This document shows positions 1-10,179 of a stretch of 64,000 nucleotides of DNA, one piece after another. How positions within the stretch are numbered: the first letter of the stretch is position 1; each line of letters begins with the position of its first letter. Under the pieces are notes generated by a model. That model was not told the DNA's origin. It saw nothing but the letters and a program-made list of their open reading frames with translations, and made no database searches. The position numbers and the translations under genes were made by a program. The DNA comes from Phorcus lineatus (Eukaryota > Mollusca > Gastropoda > Trochida > Trochidae): contig OV121091.1 of assembly GCA_921293015.1 (NCBI GenBank), forward strand, positions 11,375,755 to 11,439,754. The letters run 5' to 3'.

Positions 1-888
1 TACAATTCTATCATTTTACGAATTATTGTCATAATAATTATTTCAAGAAGGCTTAAATAATTTTCTATTACAGAACAGAATAGAACAGAATTTTATTTCT
101 CATAATTCACATAAGTGACATAGAGAATAATAAGACAAATTATATAACCGCACTGTATTAATTGTACTTATATACAAAATGAAATTATTATTATAAATAT
201 AAATGTATAAAACAACACAGCCTTTCTTTGACGAACTTAGCCAATTTTAATAAGAGGAGTTTAGGAGTGGTTTTCATTAAAAAGAAATACTTTTCAACTG
301 AAGGATATGTACAATAATATGAAGGTAAGTATTTACTTCTTAATTGTGACAGAAAGGGACAGACCATAAGAAAATGGAATTCGTCACCGATGGAGATATT
401 ACAAAGTTTATAAATTCTTTTGTTTTTATCAATTTTATTCCATCGACCAGTTTCAATTGGTAATCTATGATTTGACGTTTTGAAGCTGGTAATCCAAATT
501 CAGAGATTGATAGGAAGTTCTAAAAGATAAGGGGTTTTTCTTTATAAATTTTAGAATATTTTGCCTTTGATGAATCCATTTGGGAAGCAGTCCAAGTTTG
601 AAAGAATTGATCAATCAGCTAGACTCGTTTGATCGAGGATTTTAGAATATGCGAACTGTTGAAACCTGTTTCCCCGCAATATTCCTTCAATTGAATTAAT
701 CAAATTGAAATTGTATTTAGAATTGTCATTTTGTAAAGTATACATAAGTAGGTAGTATTAATGCTTGCTTAACTCTCTCAACTTCAGATTAACGGACACA
801 GAATGTGTAGATGGACTCGAATATGTCAAACTTTATTGATGCTTTAATTTTTTCGAAAATTAGGGGTTATTTTTAAAAATAACTATCT
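1..888. other. AT-rich spacer, no gene seen
   Basis: No exon of the local gene family and no long reading frame was recognised. Positions 787-880 look like one end of a dispersed repeat (TCGAATATGTCAAACTT core) whose fuller copy starts at about 889. The rest is AT-rich unique-looking sequence. Confidence 0.5.
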
Positions 889-1364
889 TAAAGTGACACT
901 GAGTATGTCTGATGATTTTTCTGTGGCTGAAATAAGAGCCAAAATACTACAAGTGCAAAGTTGTGTTCAAATCGTCCGTCTAAAGTTGCATATATATCGC
1001 TAAAATACCCAAACTATGATATTTTCTTGTTTTATGAAAAATGAGCACAAAGATGTCAGGAAGTCGAAATTCTGCTTGCAATTTACATATACATTAGTTA
1101 AATAACATACCAATTACTACCAATCAATATTTATCTTTGTGTCTTCTGTAAATCAGTAAAAAAAAATACGTTTGAGTCATTGACGCACCCCCATTGTCCG
1201 GCTTTCGATCACAAATCACGACTTTAACCTGTTTATTGTCACTATACTGATCTTTTAAGTACTTAGATGCTGATTTTCAGAACAGACCATGTTTTCTCGA
1301 TAAAATAAAACTATTTATGAAGTTTGACATATTTGACTCCAACAACATACTCTGTGTCCCTTGA
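889..1364 (-). repeat. Dispersed inverted-ended repeat, 'AAAACCGGAC' family, copy 1
   Basis: The left end reads AAAGTGACACTGAGTATG and the right end, on the other strand, reads like GGGACACAGAGTATG, so the ends are imperfect inverted repeats about 475 bp apart. Shared internal marks are GAGCCAAAATA near the left end, CCGGCTTTCGATCA in the middle and GAAGTTTGACATATTTGACTC near the right end. The same order is seen at 25807-26280 and, in the opposite orientation, at 42559-43020. This suggests a non-autonomous DNA element. No coding capacity is evident. Confidence 0.55.
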
Positions 1365-1664
1365 ATACTTTTAAGGTCAGAATAGTGATATGAAACAGGT
1401 TAAAGGCATGATTTGTTTTGAAAACCGGACAATGGCGGGCACCAAGGACCAAAACGAAATTATGGCAGCTTATTTGCAACAGAAACAGGCTTTGGTCACA
1501 CAGCTTAAAGTTGCGTAAACGCACGAATCACGCACAAAGTTTGGTTGTGAGTGCCTGTCCGTCGAGAATTTGACCATTTTCACTGATTTACGCGATTAAA
1601 AATCACCGATGAATTGCGCAAGAACTACGGAAAGAGCACGCACAAATCACTAAAAAAAACCACG

Positions 1665-1904
1665 CAAGATTATTTCACTTACATCGCGGCTGCTAGTATT
1701 ATTGCAGGGAGAAAGCCCGCAGCACTATTGTGGCTATGCATTGCGGTGAAACCTGCGAGCATCGGCTGGAACTAGCGAACCATGGGTGGTACTGCGCTGA
1801 AATTCAGTGTAGCATTGCATCCAAACCTGACTGCGTGTAGAACAGTTCTCTACTGCAGACGAAGTTGCCGAGCCCCTGGCGGGATTCGAACCACGGACCT
1901 CCTG

Positions 1905-1905
<1 letters not shown>
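1665..1905 (-). mobile_element. tRNA-derived SINE, head-truncated copy
   Basis: This copy matches the full SINE at 10542-10860 almost word for word (TATCGCGGCTGCTAGTATT..., GGAGAAAGCCCGCAGCAC..., CTGGCGGGATTCGAACCACG). On the minus strand the pol III box B (GGTTCGAATCC) is present, but the box A part of the head is missing because the copy abuts the AAT microsatellite at 1906. Confidence 0.75.
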
Positions 1906-1952
<47 letters not shown>

Positions 1953-2737
1953 ATTTATAAAGCGCTATATCCATACACAAGGTGCATGCTCAAAGCGCAT
2001 ATACATGTTAGAATAAAGGGTAATGATGTGAAGTATTGGCATGAATAAAATCAAAGAGAAAAGTATGAGTTATAACATATGAATAAATATAATACACAAA
2101 GTCAGATAATTCCATCAGTGGGAAAAATCTAGGAATAATAGCTTGAAAAAAGATAAGTTTTGATTTAAAAACAGTCAATGAAGGCGATATCTTGAGGACA
2201 TGAGGAAGTTGATTCCAAAGTCGGGGAGCAGCATAACTGAATGATTTCTGTCCATAACTGGTATGATTAGAGTTTGGTATCTTGAGAAAGTTCAAATTCT
2301 GTGAACGAAGAGTTTTTGCAGGGATGTAGTCATTTAACATCTTTGAAAGGTATAGTGGTGCAGAATTATTTCGACATTTGTATGCCATGCAGAGGACTTT
2401 AAATTTGATTCTTGCTTCAATTGGAAGCCAGTGCAGATCCTTAAGTACAGGTGTTATGTGACATGATTTAGAAGTTCTAGTCACTATTCTTGCTGCAGTG
2501 TTCTGAACTTTCTGAAGTTTGTATAGTTGACGTTTACTGATTCCTATCAGCAAACTGTTACTATAATCAAGTCTAGAATGAACAAGCATTTGTACTAGTA
2601 TTTTTGCAGCATCTCTTGTAATAAGATGACGTATTTGACCGATGCAACGGAGATGGTAATAACAAGTTTTACAAAGTTTATCTATTTGTGGTTCCATTGT
2701 TAGTTCTGAATCAATGATGACGCCAAGGTTTTTAGCG
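1906..2737 (-). mobile_element. LINE fragment: C-terminal end of reverse transcriptase ORF2
   Basis: A minus-strand frame of at least 240 codons reads LKNLGVIIDSELTM at its start, then SRLDYSNSLLIG, KLQKVQNTAARIVT, ITPVLKDLHWLPI and SYAAPRLWNQLP. This is the standard order at the C-terminus of CR1/L2/jockey-type non-LTR retrotransposon ORF2 proteins, downstream of the RT active site. The 3' end is a run of AAT/ATT units at 1906-1949, as expected for the tail of such an element. The 5' side is truncated near 2737, where CG-rich sequence of the host DNA element resumes. The frame is open to its stop near 2008, so the insertion may be fairly young. Confidence 0.85.
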
Positions 2738-3416
2738 TATAGGTGCGTATAGGTGTATGTATGCGCGAACCATGCGTCGTATGTCTGCTAATCGTCAGTG
2801 GAAAGTCGTGGATGAACGCGATAGCGGCAACATATTCGCGAAGGATCACTGCCATTCCACGCATATTTCCCGCACTGTCCACATCAAAACTACGCACACT
2901 ACTGAGATGCTCAAAACTCGGAATCGCATAAAGCGCCGATCCGGCGAACATCGACGGACAACTACGTACGGAGGTTCGAACCACGTCAGACAAACCATCG
3001 CGCATGTATCGCGTAAGACTCGAATCGTGTGCGTGATTCATGCGTTTACGCGACTTTTGGGCTGTGTGACCAGGCCTTACAAAAGAAAATATAGGTCTGT
3101 AGTTTTTAGTAACCATTTAACCATCGTATGACCATCTGCATTATCACATAGAGATAAGATGCAAGTATAATGAGCATATCTGAACAAAACCCGGGAAGAC
3201 GATATTTTGCTCTTATTTAAATCACATAAAAATTATTTATCATACTCCCCGTCACTAATAAAGCTAATACATTTAAACAAGTTTTCATTGATATGAATAT
3301 GTATGTATAATGTTGGCTATGTGTCATTTTAAATCTTTGCATATTATCACTAAATAATTTTAAACTCTATGATTTAGATGTAGTAAAGTACTATTTCCTT
3401 CTTTGAAAGATCCACT

Positions 3417-3502
3417 CATTCTCTCCACAAAGAGGTAGCTACGTTATTAGTTCCTGTATCTAAATGAATTTTTGACGGAACTTCCTCTGTTGGGATAGAA
3501 TG
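3417..3502. repeat. Foldback MITE, 'CATTCTCTCC' family, copy 1 (diverged)
   Basis: An imperfect palindrome begins CATTCTCTCCACAAAGAGGT and ends CTCTGTTGGGATAGAATG. It is the most diverged of five copies in the window. The others are at 32422-32881, 34969-35048, 38510-38589 and 43927-44005. Confidence 0.7.
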
Positions 3503-6199
3503 AGATCTATTGTGTCAATGGAAAAGAAATGGCATGCCCAGCCTTATATATTCGCATTTGCGTTATAACTTAAGAGCTCGAGCACTCAAGAACTGAAACA
3601 ATATACTATTATTTACACATTTATGCGGATGTACATGGAACCCAACTTTTAAAAAAAATGTCAATGCATGTTATGTCCTGACTGAGGAGAAAAGCCCTTT
3701 GTTGTAAAAACTTCAAAAGCGACATCATTTTTTATTTCATACTTTCACATATGCAGATGTAAAATGCAAAACAACCTTCCATGCATTAAACATTTTCAAA
3801 ATGACGTCAAATTTTACAATCAGATAGAAAAGTTTAGAAACTTCAACAAATAAAAACATTTGGAATTCAATCAGAAATGGGCTGTCTATGAAAACCTTCT
3901 GTAATATTATTTTACTACAAGCTTTAGTTTGTAGAAGCATCTATCTTGTGTGTATGGTGTATGAAATGGTGTGAATGACGTACATGTTGGGGGTTTACTT
4001 TATTTTATTTTATCTTAATTTTTTTTCTGTTATACTTTTTTTTATGGGGAGGGCGGGTAGTGAGTTTCCTTCTGGTTTTTGTCTCATAACCAATGACAAA
4101 CCCTGGTAATACAATCAAGCTTGAATTGTTTTTCAAATATCGTATGATTTTTACAGGAATAATAAAGAAAATACAAACGCTTGCATTGGTGTCTTTTGAT
4201 CGACTGGAACTGACTGGTGCTGACAAGTAAGTATTTAAGGTAAATCGGTTCAATAAAGAGACTAAACATATGTATGGAGTCATGATTTTAATTTCACAAT
4301 GAACACCTGCGCCAATCACTGAGATTAGTAGACAAGTTGATAAACATTCCACTCTCTCTTTTGTCGTGACATTCAAGTGTGGATATGTTTTGAAAAAACC
4401 CACAATGCATATACATTATAGCAATATCTAAATTCCGATCAAGTCTACATATGATTAAACTGGAGAAAATTCACCTTTTATTGAAATCACAATATTTTCT
4501 TTTACAATTTGACTAATTACTGAAAATTGGGAAAGACGTTGGACTCGAATGTTGCAAACTTTTAAACTAGTTTCTTTTTAAGAAGTATATATCATTTTAT
4601 TGACAGCTGAAGGAAATTACCATTCAAATTCTTATCGCCCCTGTAACTTGACAATATGCATAGTCATTATTCATGATCGAAAACCGGACAACGACAGATG
4701 TAGGTTGATAATGTTTAACATGTTATAAACTTGTATATGTGTATAAAACCGTCATATGGATACATTAAATGTGTAACTAACATTAAGTAAATGTACACCT
4801 GTAGAAAACAAATCTAACTAGAGATCTAACTAAAGTAAATTTACTTATAAGTAGAAACACTCCTGGGGTATGTGTGGTCGAATGAACACAATTTATGTTT
4901 GCGTAGGTGAGTAATAATCGTTTTCAGCCCACATGTAGTTTTTGTCACATTACACACAAGTTATTCAAATTGGTTTATAGTGCTAATTTACTAAGCCGTA
5001 TATATCCATCTTCGGCATCCACACGTACTTTCTATATTCATTTTCATAAAGCCAATCTCTAGTGATATTTAATATACACCCATGACATTTTGTCTTGATT
5101 TATGAAGAGTGGGCATTCTCTCTAAAAACTTTGAACACAAAATAACATAAACAATAGCCCATCTTACTAAACACAGTGTTGCTCAAGTTGTAATCTCATT
5201 GTCATTTCGGAATGGATATACAAGTCGATTGAGTTGGTTTGTACTCAAATCTGATCTCATGGTCTATGGGCACATATCAAAGCCTTCAACCATTATGATG
5301 CATTTCCTACAGCGTTTTACAATCAAAATATGAATTCTCCATTAACATTTTGTTATTTCATAGATTGGATACTTTGGCATATAAGATCGACAAAAACTAG
5401 TGGATGAAAATTATTTTTACAAAAATGAAATAAGGAAGAACCATTTTATTTCTATGTCCGTAAGATCACCTATACAGAAGAATAATGTAATCGGTTTGAT
5501 TCGTTGAAGAGACGTAAAATATTATGCTTCCCCCAGCGTTGTTGTACTCAAAGCGTTCGAAGACTTTCCCATGAGAAAATAGTGTGAATAATGTATAGGA
5601 TGCAGATTGTGGGAAGAATTACATATCTTTATATATATATAGGCTGGGTTTAAGTATAAATTTTATCTTTATTTCAGATATTTTATACTACGAATTCTAC
5701 ATTATTCAAAAACACCCCAAACGTTCATCCAAATATGCCAAACATAATGATAATTTATACCAGCAATTAGTATATCAGCTTTATAAATTTGCAAAACAAA
5801 ATAGACCATTAGATATCTTTATCTTTAATCAGTTTGCTTTGAATGACATTCGAAAAGTCCGTTTGACTTATTGAAGGCGTCATTGTCCGGTTTCAAATCA
5901 AAATCGTTACTACATATCCATATAAAAATAGAAAAATATTTTTTGTATCAATGTTCCAGTACGAAATATTGGTATGAAAAAGGGAAAGTATGTGAGTAAA
6001 AAAACATGAATTATGTTGATTTTGTAAAACACATGGTGGGAAGATAAGCCTGACAGGCGTAAATACGAAAGAAACTGCCAATGTTTTTTCTTATCTTGTT
6101 GACAATAAATGATCGCGGTCAGTGTAAGGTCAGAGAAAGTTGAAAATTTTAGACGTCAGGAAAAGTTAGATTAATATCAAGAAAGATACCGCAAATGTG
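3503..6199. other. Spacer, only fragments of dispersed repeats
   Basis: No gene recognised. Fragments of the AAAACCGGAC repeat lie at about 4535-4700 (ending GATCGAAAACCGGACAACG) and, reversed, near 5878-5912. The 132-codon minus frame at 4005-4403 shows no recognisable domain and is interrupted-looking AT-rich sequence; I treat it as chance. Confidence 0.45.
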
Positions 6200-7088
6200 T
6201 CATGTTAAAGGCACTATAGCACCCTTTTCGGTTCAAATTGGCTATTAAATGGAATCTGAGTATAGTTATTACTTTTTATTACTTATTTGAAATAATTTTT
6301 TAATCAACAATGAAAAATGTTTTCAGTGGCATTCTAGAAGTTGCTAGTATAAGGAAGACAATGATATTTGAATGTACAACTTCTTTATCACACAATGGCG
6401 ACGTTTCGGTATAGATCCTTATACCGTTATCAACCATATGGGAAATGGTGGGTACAGTCATTTATACATGAAATACGTATACGGGTAATTTAAGAAAATA
6501 ACAGTACAAGAGGTCAAAGGGAATAGAATAACAACTGAGACGATGTGTGGTTACCTGTACCTCAATGCGAATGGTTAGTAATATCTAGAGTTGTGCACTA
6601 ACTGTGCTCGTTGTATATAGGAAATATTGATGTGCACTAGTGCACTTTAAGTGGCATGAGGCGTGTTTTCTTTGATGACGATATAATTTGAGGGTATTTG
6701 ATTTTCCACCTCGTGCCTTCGAGGAATAGATAATGACGTAATATTTCAACACGTGATCTATAAATCGCAATGTATCAGACACGTATAGTGTGAATGGAAA
6801 ACCGCATTCAAAAACACCTAAACAATTTGTGGTTTGAGTACAATTGATAGTAACTACCATGGTATTTCTGGTATAAATTATCAAGTTCAGTTGAGGTTTG
6901 CTGTGGAGCAGGCACTGAAAAGGTAAAAACATGCAGCAAGGCTTGAATTAGGCAGCGATTAAGAATTGTTATACCCTGAGCAGGGATAATGGGAGTGGTT
7001 TTGTTGTCATCAGCATATTTTAGGTACATGTAAGATATTGGAGGTATTGGTTGCTTCTTACACAGATTCTGTGACACATATCCCCCTC
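6200..7088. repeat. Spacer with dispersed-repeat sequence (CAATGGCGACGTTTCGGTAT)
   Basis: The segment 6325-6440 (GCATTCTAGAAGTTG, then CAATGGCGACGTTTCGGTAT) recurs in degraded form in gene F intron 3 (about 49900-50030) and gene H intron 3 (about 58600-58680 and 59035-59150), so it is an interspersed repeat. The minus frame 6808-7077 contains YADD in a plausible but unconvincing reverse-transcriptase setting. No gene is called. Confidence 0.4.
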
Positions 7089-7170
7089 TTTACATCACGG
7101 CTGCTAGTATAATTACAGGGGGAAAGCCCACCATACCATTGTGGCTATGCATTGCGTTGAAACCTGCGAT
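7089..7170 (-). mobile_element. SINE tail fragment
   Basis: CACGGCTGCTAGTATAATTACAG and the following GAAAGCCC, ATTGTGGCTATGCATTGCG and GAAACCTGCGA match the tail-side half of the SINE at 10542-10860. The copy lacks its tRNA head and joins the mariner remnant directly. Confidence 0.65.
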
Positions 7171-9490
7171 CTTGGACTGTAGGGGGATGGTTAAGTTGTT
7201 CAAAGCCACATCGTTCAAAGTGCAGTCTGTGCAATTCGATTTTTGTGCACTTTTAAAAGCGTTGTCATGAAGAAGAACAACTCCAGCAGTGAACATGCCG
7301 CGCTTCTTCTTTCTTGATCGCCGCTTTCAGTTGTTTCAACAAGTCAGCATAGTAGGCTCCTGTTATAATAGTTTTAGGTAGTTTATATTCTATCACTTTC
7401 CAAGAAAATGGTCGCCATGATCTTGCCAGCAGAAGGCGGAGTCCTAAACTCCTTGAGTGCAGGAGTGTGCTAATACTTCCATTGAATGGATTCTTTCTTG
7501 GTGTCAGGATCCCAGTGATGAATCCACGTTTCATCCCCTGTAGGGGAGACCGGGGCACATTGGGACAAAAAAACTTATTTTCCTGATTGTTCTTAATCTA
7601 TGAGGTCAAATGGCATGAAACTTTGCAGATTTCAAGCAACCTGTGTTGTCAAAATATGAAAGCAAGAGACAATGAAATATGTTAACAAACTTTTTGTATA
7701 CATGAGAAATAAAAAAAGTAAAATATGCTGTCCCAAACTGCCCCACCCCGGGGTACATTGGGACACGACCCAGGGCACAATGGGAAAATATACATATCTG
7801 TTGAAAATAATGATTAAATATACATGACTTCCAATAATTATCACCACAGTGACTTAACAATGGAATATTGCTTGTTGAAGTATCAGGTAAATTTTGAATC
7901 ATTGTTCTTGGCTCGAGGTTCAATGTGTCCATCTTTGATACTTGTATCTGGTGGTGCCATCATCCCATGTGATCATCTTTTTGATCACCAATGTGTGCAT
8001 CCTGGGTGCATGTATCCGGTGGTCCCATGTGTCCATATGGGGTGCATCTAATTGTTCAATTTGTGAATCTTAGGTGCTTGTAACTGATGGTCCTATGTGT
8101 GGGAAATCTTGGGTGCTTCTAGTGGCCAATGTGTGAGACATCATGGATGCTTTGCAGCTCAATGACCAAGTTTCAGTTGTTTCTATATGCTATTTGTAAG
8201 AAAATAAGGCAGAATTTCCTCTCCACCGATCACATTTCAGTCCAGTGTGTAAATATGTAATTATAATTGAAGAAATGTCCTGATTCGTAAATACCCTGGG
8301 ATATAATGTTCCCAGTAATGCTGCGACATAAAAAATTTTCATTGTCCCCCCCGCATGGGTTCATTGCCAAGCATCTTCGTCCTGAATGTAGAATTTTTTC
8401 AAGGGACTGTACACATTCTGTCAAGGGGCTTTAGGTTTTGGCAATGGGATACGTGGCTCTGGTTGTTGTCGAGCAGAAGCAGCACCTTATTGTCAACACT
8501 ACAATTGGCGTGGTCAACAGAGTGGTCAAGCAACTCACTAAAAACTGTTGTGGTCATGAATATATTAATGTGGCAAGTTCCTCAGGGGACCTAAGTTAGC
8601 AGTAGATCCTTGAAATACACTTTGAAGAAATCAATACCCCTAATGTATTATTATCTTTTATTACTTAATATGATTTTTAGTATTTCATATAGACAAAACA
8701 AACAGTGTGAGCTTCAGATAGATTTATTACGATTGGGCCATCGGGACCACGTCAAAATGTACCGGTGCACATTTAGACACTGTCCCAATCTACCCCGTTA
8801 GCACTGTCCCAAACTGCCACAATGACAAATAAAAGGGTCACATGTCTCCATATTGGCAAATTGAAATAGCATGTCAAGTAATTACTTGTCAGCACTTAGC
8901 TTAATGACAGAACTCTCCAGAACAATAGGTATCAACTAGGTTCCGTTAATCATCTTTTCATCAGATCATAATTACTAAGATGCCAAAATTTTACTCCAAC
9001 TATAGAAATTTGAATATTACCAGTGAGTAAACTACACCACATTTTCAGCCATCAGCATCATTTGTCGCATACGATAGTGTATGATGTCACTTCATGTGAT
9101 ATTGACAGTTTCTTTCTCCTTCTTTTGAATCACTAGATATCTATGGTGTCCCAATCTACCCCATGTCCCAAACTGCCCCAGTCTCCCCTAATCAGACGGA
9201 CACGGAATTTATCGAGATCAGCATTGTAGATGCCCAAGAGCTCACGACTGGATTCAACTGTCTGTTGTCGATCTTGTTCATTTAAGTTTCGTGGCATCCA
9301 TCTTGCAGACACCTCATGAATTATGGTGCAAACACTTCCATCAGAAATGCCACACATTGAAAATATCTCGTCTACCTTTGATCTACGATCGGACATGATT
9401 ACGTCCTGGACCCTTGCAAACATATCATTTGTAAAGGCTTCAACAGACCTTCCTCACCGTGGGTCATCGCCAAAGAAGCTGCGACCCAAC
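7171..9490 (-). pseudogene. Mariner transposase remnant, split by another transposon
   Basis: Read on the minus strand, 9191-9490 encodes the N-terminal half of a mariner-type transposase: FFGDDPRRGRSVEAF, VQDVIMSDRR, VSARWMPRNL, SRELLGIYNADLDKFRVRLI. The frame resumes at 7542 and below with TGDETWIHHWDPDTKKES (the D-containing catalytic strand), ITGAYYADLL, and GVVLLHDNA (second catalytic Asp). Several frameshifts are needed to read 7542-7180 through. The sequence stops near NHPP, where the SINE fragment begins, so the last catalytic Asp and the C-terminus are absent. The 1646 bp element at 7543-9188 interrupts the coding sequence exactly between the Ile and Thr codons. This is a dead transposase. 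Confidence 0.85.
7543..9188 (-). mobile_element. TA-flanked inverted-repeat element, possible pogo/DDE_1 type
   Basis: The left end reads GGGGAGACCGGGGCACATTG and the right end, on the minus strand, GGGGAGACTGGGGCAGTTTG. A TA dinucleotide lies on both sides (7541-7542, 9189-9190), and removing the element plus one TA restores the mariner reading frame across the junction. Motifs GGGGTACATTGGGAC and CCCAATCTACCC repeat just inside the ends. On the minus strand near 8450-8560 a broken frame reads DHANCSVDNKVLLLLDNNQS, which resembles the second catalytic Asp region of pogo/Tigger-type DDE_1 transposases. The superfamily is inference; the boundaries are seen directly. Confidence 0.8.
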
Positions 9491-10085
9491 TTAAACTCAG
9501 CTGACCATTTTCATGTATGTATCATTGGACAAAATCTCCTGCCATAATTTAGGTTGAAATAACTGGATGTGCCAGTATCATGGAAGAAAACATTTTTGAA
9601 CGTTAATACATCAGTAACATATTACAGGGTATCGTTACTATTGAAGAAACACTTCGTAATGGAGTTACACATGCCAAACTTTATAGATGTTTGCATATTT
9701 AGTTTGATAGAACGTCAATTAGTCAAGAGTATTTTGAAGGTAGAACATGAAATTTGAGTTGAAAAGATCATATATCCATAATTGGTATTTTTTTTACCTA
9801 TGAAAGCCCCAAAAAAATACTCTGACAATCACGAAACGTCTTTTAGTAGTTCAACAACTTATGTTAGTTTTGAACATAGGAGGATAAAAAAAGAGTAACA
9901 ACGACAATAAATAGAGTGCGTTTCATCGTTGCCATCGTTGTTAATACGTGTAAGTGAAATTAACCATAGATTAAAATACCTCTTTACTGTAGACCTTTGT
10001 TAAAAGTTATATACATGAGTCATCGTTGTTAATAAGTGTTTTAAAAAAATAACCACACATTAAACATATGTCTTTACTGTTGACC
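9491..10085. other. Spacer downstream of gene A
   Basis: No gene seen. A loose direct repeat is present (TCATCGTTG...TTAATACGTGTAAGTGAAATTAACC near 9926 and a similar run near 10020), each followed by a TCTTTACTGT.GACCTT motif. Confidence 0.4.
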
Positions 10086-10091
10086 TTTATT
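10086..10091 (-). terminator. Poly(A) signal of gene A
   Basis: AATAAA on the minus strand, about 90 bases past the stop codon at 10180. Confidence 0.5.
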
Positions 10092-10179
10092 TAAAAAATC
10101 AGTACATGAGTTTTTTTTACGAATGCAAAAACTCAACGGAAGGTCTTTGTCACCGCCTTCCAATGTCTCATAATAATGC

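Larger units (their letters stand above)
1487..3077. mobile_element. Inverted-repeat DNA element carrying nested SINE and LINE
   Basis: The left end (AGGCTTTGGTCACACAGC, then GCGTAAACGCACGAATCACG) and the right end at 3028-3077 are inverted copies of each other over about 45 bp, with a few mismatches. The interior beside both ends is richer in CG-containing words than the surroundings. The middle is occupied by a SINE (1665-1905) and a 5'-truncated LINE (1906-2737), so the original element was probably near 0.5 kb. No transposase was seen. The superfamily is uncertain; a PIF/Harbinger-like or hAT-like origin is only a guess. Confidence 0.5.

Noticed and set aside
2757-3131. 124-codon plus-strand frame, Arg/His/Thr-rich
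   Set aside because: It lies in the CG-rich end of the inverted-repeat DNA element; several overlapping frames are open on both strands there, and no motif is recognisable.
6808-7077. Reverse transcriptase fragment (YADD in a minus frame)
   Set aside because: Only four residues match motif C, with no supporting RT motifs before or after.
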